Origin: Rhodocyclus tenuis
GTDB lineage: Bacteria; Pseudomonadota; Gammaproteobacteria; Burkholderiales; Rhodocyclaceae
NCBI RefSeq assembly: GCF_014197755.1
Contig: NZ_JACIGE010000007.1
Coordinates: forward strand, 124,001-188,000
DNA: 64,000 nucleotides
Direction: 5' to 3'
The position numbers and the translations under genes are program-made. Positions 10,404-19,441 of the stretch are shown piece by piece. The notes beneath the pieces were generated by a model. It saw only the letters and a program-made list of their open reading frames with translations, did no database searches and was not told where the DNA came from. The stretch's first letter is position 1. Each line of letters opens with the position of its first letter.

Positions 10404-11162
10404 TCAGTCGTGCAGTGCGGCTGCCGGCAGCAGACGCTCCGGGCGGTCGGAAAACAGCGCGCTGACGCCGCGTCGCCACAGCGCGGCCGCCTGTTCCGCG
10501 TCATTGACCGTATAACAGAGAACCGGCGCGCCGGCAGCGCTCGCGGCGACGAGAAAATTATCGCTCAGACCTTCGGCGGCGCAATGCACGCTGAACGCGC
10601 GCAACTCGTCGAACGGCGCTCGCCAGTCAGCTGGCGGCTGCGTCCATAAACAGCCGAGCGGCAGTTGCGGCGCAACGCACCGTGCCGCCGCCAGCGCCGC
10701 GAACGAAAAGGAAGAAACGAGCGGTGCCGCTGAGTCGCGCCACAACTCACCGATGGCGCGGGCAACAACCTCGCCGGTCAAAGCCTCGTAGCCGCTCGCC
10801 GGCTTGATCTCGACGTTGGCCTGCAGGCCGAGGCGGCGGCACAGTGCGGCCGCGGCGGCCAGCGTCGGCACGGGCTCACCGCTGAAGGCAGGATGCTGAC
10901 GAATGCCGGCATCCAGTTTCGCGAGCAATACGTCCGGAGTGGCGGCGACGCGACCGCTGCCGTCGGTCGTGCGTTCGAGCGTTTCGTCGTGAATCAGCCA
11001 GGGCGTGCCGTCGGCCGAGAGCATGACGTCGAACTCGACGGCACGGCAGCCGAGCCGTGCCGCCACGACGAGTCCGGCAAGCGTGTTTTCCGGCGCCAGC
11101 GCACCGCCGCAGCGGTGCGCGAAGAGGCGCGGCAGCGGCCACGCCGGCGCCGGCCGGATCAC
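10404..11162 (-). CDS. ugpQ: Glycerophosphodiester phosphodiesterase (cytoplasmic type)
   Basis: Hydrolyses glycerophosphodiesters to sn-glycerol 3-phosphate and an alcohol. The 252-residue product has the GDPD signature HRCGGALAPENTLAG with the metal- and acid-base residues, the FDVMLSADG and IHDETLERTTDGSG motifs, and NVEIKP. There is no signal peptide, so it is of the cytoplasmic UgpQ type. The GTG start overlaps the ugpB stop (GTGA), which indicates translational coupling to the binding protein. It would act on diesters once they are imported. Confidence 0.93.
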   Translation of the reverse strand: MIRPAPAWPLPRLFAHRCGGALAPENTLAGLVVAARLGCRAVEFDVMLSADGTPWLIHDETLERTTDGSGRVAATPDVLLAKLDAGIRQHPAFSGEPVPTLAAAAALCRRLGLQANVEIKPASGYEALTGEVVARAIGELWRDSAAPLVSSFSFAALAAARCVAPQLPLGCLWTQPPADWRAPFDELRAFSVHCAAEGLSDNFLVAASAAGAPVLCYTVNDAEQAAALWRRGVSALFSDRPERLLPAAALHD

Positions 11163-12436
11163 AGCGGAGAAGCTTTCAGCGCAGCCGGCAGGACCGCGTT
11201 ACCGCGCACCACCGCGTCATCGAGCGCCGCCTTGGCCGGTTTGCGATTGGCCCAGACGGTTTCGAGTTCTTCCTCGACGATGATGCGTACCGGCTCGACC
11301 TGCGAGACACGCAACGAACGCAGCGCGCCCTTGCCGTCGAGCTGCCGCGACGCGACGTTCAGCGCCGAGACGTCGTCCTTGAGCAGACGGCTTGACGCCG
11401 CCGCTCTGGCCACCGGCGTCATCGGCAGGAAACCGCCGGCCGAGGTCAGCGCCACCTGCACATCAGGTGCCAGCAGGAAGCTGACGAAACGCGCCGCGCC
11501 CTTGTACTCGGCGGGCTTGCGGCCAGAACCAATCCACAGCGAAGCGCCGTCGGCCAGCGTCTGCTGCGGCGCACCGCGCACGTCGTCGTGATAAGGCAGC
11601 GTGGACACGCCAACATCAAGACCCGGCTTGTCGTGGATCGTCGCGTACAGCGCGGAACTGCTGGTCAGCATGCCGCATTCACCGGCAGCAAAACGCTGGT
11701 CGGCTTCGTCACGACGACCGAAGTAGATGAAGAAGCGGCTCTTGTACCAACTGTTGAGCAAGGCGATGTGCTTGATCTGCAGCAAGCCGTTGAACGCCAG
11801 ACGACCCTTGCCGTCGGCGACGTCGGCACCGTTCCAGGCGCTGGTGTTGTCGATGTGCACCCAGGCCGGCCACGAGGTCGTGTACGGGCAGAGGCTGCCG
11901 GCGTCGAACAGCTTGTCCGCTGCCTGCTGCACTTCCCACCAGGTGCGCGGCGGCACGGCCGGGTCGAGCCCCGCCTTGCGGAAGGCTTCCTTGTTGTAAT
12001 AGAGCACCGGGGTCGACAGAGCCACCGGCAGCGCCGCCAGACGGCCCTTGCCGTCGGCGAGTCCGACCCGCAGTTCGGGCGAGAGGCGAGTCGCGTCAAG
12101 CGGCTCCCTGGCTTCACGCATCACCTCGGACAGGGGCTTGAACTTGCCGCGGTTGGCGACGAAGCGCGACATTTCCTCGCGCGTCACCAGGTTCAGCAGC
12201 TTCGGTGCATCGCCTTCAACGCGACGCGAGAGGACTACGTGATAATCCTTTTGCGTCGCGTTGAAACGCTCGACCAGTGGCTGCAGACGCTCGGCCTGAG
12301 CCTCTTCAAGCTGGTGCGACAGTTCGATTTCGGTCGGCACAGCCGGTGCGGCAGGCGCCGCCTTGCGCGCGGTCGACGGGGCAGCGTGAACAGCGCCGGC
12401 AAGCAAGAGAGTGGCAAACAGTAATGAAGTACGCAT
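11159..12436 (-). CDS. ugpB: sn-Glycerol-3-phosphate ABC transporter substrate-binding protein
   Basis: A periplasmic binding protein for sn-glycerol 3-phosphate and glycerophosphodiesters, 425 residues. It has a signal peptide (MRTSLLFATLLLAGAVHA) and then an Ala/Pro-rich linker. UgpB-like motifs follow: ELSHQLEEAQAERLQPLVERFN, LPVALSTPVLYYNKEAFRKAG, WPAWVHIDNTSAWNG. GAGGAG lies just upstream of the ATG. It is followed by ugpQ with overlapping codons. The permease genes ugpA and ugpE and the ATPase gene ugpC are not next to it and not in this window, so the transporter is either split across the genome or incomplete. Confidence 0.93.
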   Translation of the reverse strand: MRTSLLFATLLLAGAVHAAPSTARKAAPAAPAVPTEIELSHQLEEAQAERLQPLVERFNATQKDYHVVLSRRVEGDAPKLLNLVTREEMSRFVANRGKFKPLSEVMREAREPLDATRLSPELRVGLADGKGRLAALPVALSTPVLYYNKEAFRKAGLDPAVPPRTWWEVQQAADKLFDAGSLCPYTTSWPAWVHIDNTSAWNGADVADGKGRLAFNGLLQIKHIALLNSWYKSRFFIYFGRRDEADQRFAAGECGMLTSSSALYATIHDKPGLDVGVSTLPYHDDVRGAPQQTLADGASLWIGSGRKPAEYKGAARFVSFLLAPDVQVALTSAGGFLPMTPVARAAASSRLLKDDVSALNVASRQLDGKGALRSLRVSQVEPVRIIVEEELETVWANRKPAKAALDDAVVRGNAVLPAALKASPL

Positions 12437-12598
12437 CGGAACTCCTCAAGAACGGACAGGCGGCGATTATAGTCCCCTCGGCAGACCCCGCCCGGCGACG
12501 GACTGCTTGACCATGCGCCCGCACTGCAGCCGGGGAGCGCCGGCTCCGCCGTTTGTGGGTAAAATGCTGCGCATATCGACGACAGGACTTCGCCCCCC

Positions 12599-13075
12599 GT
12601 GTTTGACCGGCCGCATTCTTCGAGGCGCTTGCGCCCTTTCGCAACAGCCCTGCTGCTGGTAGCGCTGGGCAGCATTGCCGGCTGCGATCAGGTGCAGCAG
12701 AAACTCGGGCTGGAAGATCCGGCGGCCAAGACTGCGCGCAACGAAGCCGAAGGCAAGGCGGTCGGCGGCGCCTGCCGTCAATCGGGCCGCGCCATCGAAG
12801 ACTGCTACTCGATCTACTCGTGGTTGCCGAAAGCGCCGATCTTCGAAGGCTGGCGTGACATGGACGCCTACATGCGCGAAAACAATCTGGAAACGATCGC
12901 GCCGCAACTGCCGCCGCCGCAACCTCCGGAAACCGGCAAGAAGAAGAAGGCAAAACCGGCACCACCTGCCGAAGGCGGCAACGCTGCTGCCGCGGCCGAC
13001 AAGGGCGCCGCTGAGGGCGAACAGCGGGCAGCGGTACCGAGCGACAAGCCAGCCGCAGACAGCGAGAAACGCTGA
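12599..13075 (+). CDS. Conserved lipoprotein of unknown function
   Basis: 158 residues from a GTG start. The N-terminus has arginines, a hydrophobic stretch and a lipobox (GSIAGC), so it is predicted to be lipidated at Cys29. The conserved-looking core runs AKTARNEAEGKAVGGACRQSG, then EDCYSIYSWLPKAPIFEGW, then MDAYMRENNLETIAPQ. The C-terminal third is low-complexity Pro/Lys/Ala (GKKKKAKPAPP). Two further cysteines in ACRQSGRAIEDC could form a disulphide. I do not recognise a named family. It lies divergent from ugpB and upstream of the helicase gene. Confidence 0.75.
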   Translation: MFDRPHSSRRLRPFATALLLVALGSIAGCDQVQQKLGLEDPAAKTARNEAEGKAVGGACRQSGRAIEDCYSIYSWLPKAPIFEGWRDMDAYMRENNLETIAPQLPPPQPPETGKKKKAKPAPPAEGGNAAAAADKGAAEGEQRAAVPSDKPAADSEKR

Positions 13076-13195
13076 GCCAGCGAGATCGTCGCAACTGCGG
13101 ACGCATGCCCGGCAATGACAAAACCCCCGCTCCCTGGCGGAACAGCGGTGCCCAGCGGACACCACGATTACGCCGCCGGGCCCGGCCCGGGAGTG

Positions 13196-13201
13196 TATAA
13201 T
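13196..13201 (+). promoter_or_regulatory. Candidate -10 box for the rhlE gene
   Basis: A perfect TATAAT lies 46 nt upstream of the helicase ATG, just after a G+C-rich stretch. A good -35 box is not visible at the usual spacing, so promoter strength is uncertain. The 5' leader of about 40 nt is A+T-rich (TTATTGATCAAACACTACTT), which would suit a cold-inducible helicase message, though this is inference. Confidence 0.5.
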
Positions 13202-13247
13202 CCCGCCCTCATGTTATTGATCAAACACTACTTAAAAGGCTCGGCCC

Positions 13248-14762
13248 ATGCGGTTTGACGAACTCGGGCTAGCGCCCGAACTCCTGAGAGCCGTTGCCGA
13301 ACAGGGCTACACCGAGCCGACGCCGATTCAGGCGCAGGCGATCCCGCTGGTGCTCGCCGGCCAGGATCTGATGGGCGGCGCGCAGACCGGCACCGGCAAG
13401 ACAGCTGCCTTCACGCTGCCGCTGCTGCAGCGCATCCTCCCCTTCGCGACGCCGAGCCCCTCGCCCGCGCGACATCCGGTACGCGTGCTGATCCTCGCGC
13501 CGACGCGCGAACTGGCAATCCAGGTGCACGAGTCGGTGAAGAGCTACTCGAAGTACGTGCCCTTGCGCAGCCTGTGCGCCTACGGCGGTGTAGACATCAA
13601 GCCGCAAATCGCCGAGTTGCGTCTCGGCATCGAAGTGCTCGTCGCCACGCCCGGCCGCCTGCTCGACCTCGTCGAACACCGCGTGCTCAGTTTCGGCAGC
13701 GTGCAGGCGCTCGTCCTTGACGAAGCCGACCGCATGCTCGACATGGGCTTCATCCCCGACATCAAGCGCATCCTCGGCATGCTGCCGCAGCAGCGGCAGA
13801 GCCTGCTCTTCTCGGCGACCTTCTCGGAAGAAATCAAGAAGCTCGCCGACACCATGCTGAAGTCGCCGGTGCTGGTCGAAGTGGCCAAGCGCAATACGGT
13901 TTCGGAAACGATCACGCACCGCGTGCACCCGGTCGCCGCCCTGTCGAAGCGCGCGCTGCTCATCCGCCTGCTGCGTTCGGAAGAGTTCGGACAGGTGCTG
14001 GTATTCACCCGCACCAAGCTGGAAACCGCGCGCCTGGCGCGCGACCTGCAGCGTGCCAACATCGCCGCCGACGCGATCCACGGCGACAAGAGCCAGCTCG
14101 ACCGCATGAAGGCGCTCGAAGCCTTCAAGAACGGCTCGGTGATGGTGCTGGTGGCGACCGACGTCGCCGCGCGCGGCCTCGACATCGACGAACTGCCGCA
14201 CGTCATCAATTTCGAGCTGCCGCACACGCCCGAAGACTACGTACACCGCATCGGCCGCACCGGCCGTGCCGGCAAGAAGGGCACCGCCGTGTCGCTGGTT
14301 GCTGCCGACGAAGTGCAGTACCTCGTCGACATCGAAAAGCTGATCAACATCAAGGTCGAACAGGTCGCGGTTCCCGGTTTCGAGCCGGAGACCGACTGGG
14401 AATACCCGCCGAGCGGCCGCAAGAAAAGCGGGCTGCGCCGCCTGCCGCCAACACCGCATGCCGCGGCTGGCGAGGGCCGTGAAGATCGTCCGGCGCGCGG
14501 AGAGCGGCCAAGCTTCCAGCGCGAACGTCCGCATGAGCGGGCGCCCGAGCGCAGCGGCGAACGCGCGCCGAACCGCAGCCGGCAGGGCTCGACCATTGCC
14601 GCCGACGGTTTCGACTTCAGCAAGCCCTATGAGTCGTCTCCCGCATCCGGCGAGGCAACGCCAGCGAGCACTGCGGCGGCCAGCGGCGACGGCAAGAGCG
14701 ACAATCCGCTGCGGCCGCGCCGCGTCGTTGCCGCGCTGCTCGGCGGTCCCGGCCGGCGTTAG
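13248..14762 (+). CDS. rhlE: DEAD-box ATP-dependent RNA helicase, RhlE type
   Basis: An RNA helicase likely to act in ribosome assembly and RNA decay, 504 residues. All core motifs are present: the Q motif (GYTEPTPIQAQAIP), motif I AQTGTGKT, Ia PTRELAIQ, GG, TPGRLLD, motif II DEAD, motif III SAT, motif V ATDVAARGLD and motif VI HRIGRTGRAG. After about residue 370 comes a long basic, disordered tail rich in Arg/Glu/Pro, typical of RhlE. The ATG follows an A+T-rich leader. It converges with the PP2C gene. Confidence 0.94.
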   Translation: MRFDELGLAPELLRAVAEQGYTEPTPIQAQAIPLVLAGQDLMGGAQTGTGKTAAFTLPLLQRILPFATPSPSPARHPVRVLILAPTRELAIQVHESVKSYSKYVPLRSLCAYGGVDIKPQIAELRLGIEVLVATPGRLLDLVEHRVLSFGSVQALVLDEADRMLDMGFIPDIKRILGMLPQQRQSLLFSATFSEEIKKLADTMLKSPVLVEVAKRNTVSETITHRVHPVAALSKRALLIRLLRSEEFGQVLVFTRTKLETARLARDLQRANIAADAIHGDKSQLDRMKALEAFKNGSVMVLVATDVAARGLDIDELPHVINFELPHTPEDYVHRIGRTGRAGKKGTAVSLVAADEVQYLVDIEKLINIKVEQVAVPGFEPETDWEYPPSGRKKSGLRRLPPTPHAAAGEGREDRPARGERPSFQRERPHERAPERSGERAPNRSRQGSTIAADGFDFSKPYESSPASGEATPASTAAASGDGKSDNPLRPRRVVAALLGGPGRR

Positions 14763-14766
14763 CCTG

Positions 14767-14789
14767 CAGCGCCGGCACAGCAGGCGCTG
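14767..14789. terminator. Hairpin between convergent rhlE and PP2C genes
   Basis: CAGCGCC (14767-14773) pairs with GGCGCTG (14783-14789) around a 9-nt loop just after the rhlE stop, and flanking CCTGCAG / CTGCAGG can extend it. There is no T tract on either strand, so it may be an end-protecting or weak terminator structure. Confidence 0.3.
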
Positions 14790-14827
14790 GCTCTGCAGGC
14801 GATTTCTCACAATCCCGGTTCAAGGTT

Positions 14828-15613
14828 TCAAGGCGTGGCGCGGCGTGCTCCGCCCACCGACTGCGCAGGCGTTTCCACCAGTTTGAGGATCGCCAGCGAG
14901 ATGTTGTCGCCCTCGCCAGCGCCGCGCTCACGCGCAATCGCCAGCAGCGTTTCGCAAGCCTGACGCGCCGACGAAACGGCGATCATGCCGCCCAGTTCGG
15001 CATCGTCGAAGTACGCCCACAGCCCGTCGGAACAGAGCAGGAAACTGTCGCCGGCGAGAAGATCGGCGCTCTCGCCGCGATCGACCGTCGGCGCCTCGAT
15101 GCCCCCCAGCGAAGTGAGCAGGATGTTGCGATTGGGATGGACCAGCGCCTGCGCGGCGCTGATCTTGCCCTGCCGCTGCAACTGGGCGACGTAAGAATGA
15201 TCGGCGCTGCGAAACAGCGGCTGCTCGCCACGGAAACGGTACAGGCGGCTGTCGCCGCAATGCACCCAGCTCGCCTTCCCCGGCTGCAGGAGCAGCAGCA
15301 CCGCCGTGCTGTGCGGATCCTTTTCGTTGATGAAGCGCGACGCCTTGATCAGCATGTGCGCCTCGGCGATGCTCGCGCCGAGCAAGGCCAATGGCGGCTC
15401 GCTGCGCGCCACAAAACGCTCGAGGTTGTTGCGCGCGGTGTGGATCACCTGCTGCGCGGCGAGCGCGCCGCCAGCGTGTCCGCCCATGCCGTCGGCGAGC
15501 GCAGCGAGAACGACGCCGCCGCCACGCGGATGCGGCAGCAGCGCGACGCGATCCTGCTGCTCGCGGCGGTCTCCGCGATGCTGGGCGATACAGGCGTCGA
15601 GGGCAATCGGCAT
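14828..15613 (-). CDS. PP2C-family Ser/Thr protein phosphatase
   Basis: A metal-dependent (PPM) protein phosphatase of about 261 residues that removes phosphate from Ser/Thr. Conserved PP2C motifs are RGDRREQQDR, ALADGMGGHAGG (metal-binding Asp), WVHCGDSRLYRF, LTSLGG, LLCSDGLW and GEGDNISL. There is no membrane segment. An in-frame TTG at 15634 would add seven residues, but neither start has a good ribosome site; the ATG at 15613 is preferred. It is last in a minus-strand run after the HDOD and 98-residue genes. No partner kinase gene is visible. Confidence 0.9.
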   Translation of the reverse strand: MPIALDACIAQHRGDRREQQDRVALLPHPRGGGVVLAALADGMGGHAGGALAAQQVIHTARNNLERFVARSEPPLALLGASIAEAHMLIKASRFINEKDPHSTAVLLLLQPGKASWVHCGDSRLYRFRGEQPLFRSADHSYVAQLQRQGKISAAQALVHPNRNILLTSLGGIEAPTVDRGESADLLAGDSFLLCSDGLWAYFDDAELGGMIAVSSARQACETLLAIARERGAGEGDNISLAILKLVETPAQSVGGARRATP

Positions 15614-15739
15614 GGCAGTCCGGACAGCGGTCAAAGGGAAGGCACGGCGGAGAAGTCGCCCACAGTGCGCAGAGCAACGTGCACGCAGCGCTGCGCAAGC
15701 GTGCCGGTGGCACGCCTCTGCCGCCCGCCGCGCTCGCCT

Positions 15740-16036
15740 CTAGGCACCCGGCAAGCCAAGCGCCTGCTCGCCCGAATGTCCGCGCTCGGCAAAGACGCGG
15801 CGCGCGGCAACGATCAGGGCGTGGACTTCTTCGGCTTCGAGCTCGGGGTAGTTCTCGCGCAGGACGTGGAAGGCCATGTGCTCGAGCGAAGCGCCGCCCC
15901 AGCCCTGGCGGTTGTCGAAGAAGGGCTCGATCATCAGTACGGCGCTATCGAAAGTTGCGCGCAAGCGCAGATTCCGGCGCCGATCTTCGTTGCCTGACGG
16001 CGTCGCCGCTGCCGTCGTCCTGCTCTCTGCAGACAT
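15740..16036 (-). CDS. Conserved small protein of unknown function
   Basis: 98 residues, soluble and charged, with a Thr/Ala/Arg-rich N-terminus and a compact core: LRATFDSAVLMIEPFFD, GASLEHMAFHVLRENYPEL, EEVHALIVAARRVFAERG. I recall similar proteins in betaproteobacteria but no function. A longer frame to 16069 exists; the inner ATG is favoured by a GGGG-rich ribosome site and a better N-terminus. It lies between the HDOD and PP2C genes, all on the minus strand, which suggests shared transcription and a link to signalling. Function unknown. Confidence 0.7.
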   Translation of the reverse strand: MSAESRTTAAATPSGNEDRRRNLRLRATFDSAVLMIEPFFDNRQGWGGASLEHMAFHVLRENYPELEAEEVHALIVAARRVFAERGHSGEQALGLPGA

Positions 16037-16101
16037 TGCCGCCCCCCAATCGCCGCTGAATTGCGGCAAAACCCACGAATCTTCGCGCCCGCCGGCGTCG
16101 C

Positions 16102-16974
16102 TCAGCTGTGGTGATAACGCTCCAGAACGATGTCGATGAACTCGGGCAAGGCGTCCTCATGAATGCCGAGTTCGGCCGCGGTCGCCTCGCGCACCGTTTC
16201 CCACTCGGGATTGGCGACCAGCGAATCGCGACTGTAGATGTGCACGGCCAGTTGCAGGATGGCGACCATGGTGCGCGCATCGTGGTCGTCCATGCGCGCG
16301 AAATCGTGATGAAAGCGGATCGCGTCGCAGACAAAGCCTGGCAGCTTCCAGTGCAAGGCCACCAGATAGCCAACCACCGCATGGTCGGCGGAAAAACGCG
16401 CATCCTCCTCGGCGAGATTGGGCCAGTGGCCCGGCTCGTCGAGGCGCAGCGTCTTGCAATAGGTACTGAACCGCTGCATCAGCAGGGCGACACCACAGTC
16501 ATGGAAAACGCCGGCGAGATAGGCCTGATCGGGAAAGATGTTGCAGACCGAGACGCGCTCGTCGGCAATGATCATGGCGATCTGCGCCACTGCCTGCGAA
16601 CGCGCCCAGAACGCCTCCAGTGACTGCAGCTTGCGGTTACCGGCCGCCTGCGACGAAAGCGCCGCGGCACGAACAAGATTGATCGTCTGCTGGATGCCGA
16701 TCGTCTGCAGTATCTGCTCGACCGAAGAAAAAGGCTGATGCGCACGATAGGCGGGGCTCTGCACCGCCTTGAACAGGACGGCGGTCAGGCCGGGGTCTTC
16801 GGCGATTTTGGCAGCCAGCACGCGCAGGCCGTGATTGCCCTCGTTGACCAGGCGAACCAGATCCTGCAGCACGCGTGGCTGCGGCGGGATGAGGAGGCCC
16901 TTTTCAAAGAGCCGGGCCGCCTTGCGGCTCTCGTCTTCTGACAAGGTGGCGAGTAGCGCCTGGTCGATGCTCAT
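16102..16974 (-). CDS. HDOD-domain signalling protein
   Basis: 290 residues. The HDOD fold spans about residues 20-220 (IPPQPRVLQDLVRLVNEGN, IAEDPGLTAVLFKAVQSPAY, GIQQTINLVRAAALSS, HDCGVALLM, HAVVGYLVALHWKLP, IRFHHDF). HDOD proteins are regulatory relatives of HD phosphohydrolases, often tied to chemotaxis, c-di-GMP or stress signalling. The ATG at 16974 begins MSIDQALLATLSEDE; a much longer frame to 17319 reads into glcF and is spurious. It follows glcF by 44 nt. Confidence 0.88.
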   Translation of the reverse strand: MSIDQALLATLSEDESRKAARLFEKGLLIPPQPRVLQDLVRLVNEGNHGLRVLAAKIAEDPGLTAVLFKAVQSPAYRAHQPFSSVEQILQTIGIQQTINLVRAAALSSQAAGNRKLQSLEAFWARSQAVAQIAMIIADERVSVCNIFPDQAYLAGVFHDCGVALLMQRFSTYCKTLRLDEPGHWPNLAEEDARFSADHAVVGYLVALHWKLPGFVCDAIRFHHDFARMDDHDARTMVAILQLAVHIYSRDSLVANPEWETVREATAAELGIHEDALPEFIDIVLERYHHS

Positions 16975-17018
16975 TGCGCGATTCCGATGAAGGGGCGTCG
17001 TTGCCGACACCCCAAAAG

Positions 17019-18299
17019 TTAGCCGTCGAGACGGTCTGCTATCAACTCTATCCAGTGCCGCACCGGCGTCTGCGTGCCCGCGGCCAGATGGTTCTGGCAG
17101 CCGACATTGGCCGTGGCGATGACGGTCGGCCCGCCTTCGTTGAGCGCTGCCAGCTTGTCGCTGCGCAGACGCGTCGCGATGGCCGGCTGCAACAGCGAAT
17201 AGGCGCCCGACGAGCCGCAGCACAGGTGTGAGTCCGCCACCGGGAACAACTCGTAGCCGGCGGCAACCAGCAGCGATTCTACGACGCCGCCGAGCTTCTG
17301 CGCATGCTGCAAGGTGCACGGCGAATGAAAAGCGACGCGCGCACGAGGCGCAGTGGCCGCCGCATCCGGCCGCTGCGAACGATTCGCGGCAGCCGCATTC
17401 AGCAGCGCGGAGAGCGGCTCGTGCTCACCGATCAGCACCTCGGACAGATCGCGCGCCAGCGCCGATACCCGCGCCGCCTTTTCGGCGTAGGCCGCATCGT
17501 CGGCGAGAATCCTGCCGTATTCCTTGACGTGCGCCGCACAGCCCGAGGCGGTGACGACGATGGCCTCGACCTCGCCGCGCTCGACCCACGGCCACCAGAC
17601 GTCGATCAGCCGGCGCATGTCGGCGAGCGCCGCCGCCTGCGCGTCAAGGTGGTAGCGCAAGGCCCCGCAGCAACCGGCACCCGGCGCCTCGAACAGTTCG
17701 ACACCGAGCCGGTCGAGAACGCGCGCGGCGGCGACATTGGTCTGCGGCGTCAGCGTCGGCTGCACGCAACCGGCGAGCGCCAGCATGCGCCGGCGGTGGC
17801 GCCCCGGCGTCGGCCACGCCGCCGCGGCAGCACTTGTCGCGGACGGAATCTTTGCCGCCAGCGCTGGCGGCAACAGCGGCTTGGCCAGCCGGCCGAGCGC
17901 CAGCGCCGGTTTGAACAGCCAGGGGCGCGCCAGCGTCTCGCGGACGACGAAACGCCGCGCGCGCTCCGCCGCCGGTCGCGGCAGGCGCGCATCGAGCACG
18001 TTGCGGCCGATGTCGAGCAAGCGGTGGTAATCGACGCCCGAGGGGCAGGTCGTTTCGCAGGAACGGCAGCTCAGGCAGCGGTCGAGGTGCCGGCGCGTGC
18101 GCGCGCCGGCGCTGCCGCCTTCGAGCAGGTTCTTGATCAGGTAGATGCGCCCGCGCGGGCCGTCGAGCTCGTCGCCGAAGAGCTGATAGGTCGGGCAGGT
18201 GGCGGTGCAGAAACCGCAATGCACGCAGGTACGCAGGATCGAGTCGGCCTCGCTGCCGGCGCTCGAATCGCGGATGAAGTCGGCGAGAGATGTCTGCAT
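17019..18299 (-). CDS. glcF: Glycolate oxidase iron-sulfur subunit
   Basis: GlcF carries electrons from the GlcD/GlcE flavin subunits as glycolate is oxidised to glyoxylate at the membrane. The 426-residue product has two [4Fe-4S] motifs (CVHCGFCTATCP and CLSCRSCETTCP) and two C-terminal cysteine-rich CCG motifs (GCCGALRYH and CCGSSGAY). The ATG at 18299 starts MQTSLADFIRDSS, two nt after the glcE stop. It is third in the glcD-glcE-glcF operon. The length is close to the family norm. Confidence 0.95.
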   Translation of the reverse strand: MQTSLADFIRDSSAGSEADSILRTCVHCGFCTATCPTYQLFGDELDGPRGRIYLIKNLLEGGSAGARTRRHLDRCLSCRSCETTCPSGVDYHRLLDIGRNVLDARLPRPAAERARRFVVRETLARPWLFKPALALGRLAKPLLPPALAAKIPSATSAAAAAWPTPGRHRRRMLALAGCVQPTLTPQTNVAAARVLDRLGVELFEAPGAGCCGALRYHLDAQAAALADMRRLIDVWWPWVERGEVEAIVVTASGCAAHVKEYGRILADDAAYAEKAARVSALARDLSEVLIGEHEPLSALLNAAAANRSQRPDAAATAPRARVAFHSPCTLQHAQKLGGVVESLLVAAGYELFPVADSHLCCGSSGAYSLLQPAIATRLRSDKLAALNEGGPTVIATANVGCQNHLAAGTQTPVRHWIELIADRLDG

Positions 18300-18301
18300 G
18301 C

Positions 18302-19441
18302 CTACATGTCCGGGTAAAGGCGGCCGGGGTTGAACACCCCGTGCGGATCGAAGGCGTTCTTGACGCGACGGTGGATCGCCGCCAGCGCTGGTGGCAATGG
18401 CGCGTAAACGCCGACCGCGGCACGCAAGGCAGCGTCGCCGCGAAACAGCGTCGCGTGGCCGCCGGCTTCGGCGGCGGCGGTACGGATGGCGTCGGGATCG
18501 CCGCCACGCAGCCAGCGCAGCGCCCCGCCCCACTCGATCAGCGTTTCGTCGCTCAGGCCATAACCGCCGTCGGCCAGCGCTGGCGCCGTCGGCGGCAGCG
18601 CCAGCCGCCACAGCGACTGCGACTGACCGGAGGCACCGCGCGCGGCGGTGAAGAAATGGTGCGTCTGCTCGCGCAGGCTCTGCCAGAAAGCGTTCGCCAG
18701 TGCGGCGTCGGCAACGCGTGCCGGGAAACCGGCGGCCGCTGCCTCACGGCACAGTCTGTCCGTCGCCGCCGTCAGCGCCGCCGCGGCACCGGACAGGCGC
18801 AGCCAAAGACAGTCATCGGCCCAGGCCGCCGCCGAAATCGGCAGCGGCTGCGCATTCCACGTCGCCAGCCGCGCCAGCGCCTCGCGCTGCGGCATGTCGA
18901 GCTGCAGGCTCAGTTCGGCGAAGGATACGGGCAGCGTCTTCAGCGACACCTCGGCGATCAGCGCCAGCGTGCCGAGACTGCCGGCGAGCAGGCGCGAAAC
19001 GTCGTAGCCGGCGACGTTCTTCATCACCTGACCGCCGAAGGCGAGCAGGCGGCCTTCGCCGTCGATCAGGCGCACGCCGAGGACGAAATCGCGCACGGCG
19101 CCAGCCTGCATGCGCCGCGGCCCGGACAGGCCTGCAGCGAGCATGCCGCCGACGGTGGCACCAGGGCCAAAATGCGGCGGCTCGCAGGCGAGCATCTGGC
19201 CCCGGGCGGCGAGTTCCGCCTCGAGTTCGGCGAGCGGCGTTCCGCAGCGCGCGGTGACGACCAGTTCGCTCGGCGCGTAAGCGACGATGCCGCGGTATTC
19301 GCGCGTGTCGAAAGGCTCGCCGCCGCCGGCCGCCGGCTGGCCGTAGAAGGCCTTGCTGCCCGAGCCGTGCAGGCTGAGCGGGCGACTGTCGGCGTGCGCC
19401 GCGCGCACGCGTTCGCACCAGCGATTGAGGATGGCGTCCAT
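18302..19441 (-). CDS. glcE: Glycolate oxidase FAD-binding subunit GlcE
   Basis: The second flavoprotein subunit of the glycolate oxidase complex, 379 residues. It has the FAD-binding PCMH fold (PLSLHGSGSKAFYG, HFGPGATVGGMLAAGLSGPRR, VRDFVLGVRLIDGEG, VMKNVAGYDVSRLLAGSLGTL) and ends DPHGVFNPGRLYPDM, a motif of the FAD-linked oxidase C-terminus. The ATG overlaps the last base of the glcD stop (TGATG), so translation is coupled. Longer upstream frames lie inside glcD. Confidence 0.95.
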   Translation of the reverse strand: MDAILNRWCERVRAAHADSRPLSLHGSGSKAFYGQPAAGGGEPFDTREYRGIVAYAPSELVVTARCGTPLAELEAELAARGQMLACEPPHFGPGATVGGMLAAGLSGPRRMQAGAVRDFVLGVRLIDGEGRLLAFGGQVMKNVAGYDVSRLLAGSLGTLALIAEVSLKTLPVSFAELSLQLDMPQREALARLATWNAQPLPISAAAWADDCLWLRLSGAAAALTAATDRLCREAAAAGFPARVADAALANAFWQSLREQTHHFFTAARGASGQSQSLWRLALPPTAPALADGGYGLSDETLIEWGGALRWLRGGDPDAIRTAAAEAGGHATLFRGDAALRAAVGVYAPLPPALAAIHRRVKNAFDPHGVFNPGRLYPDM

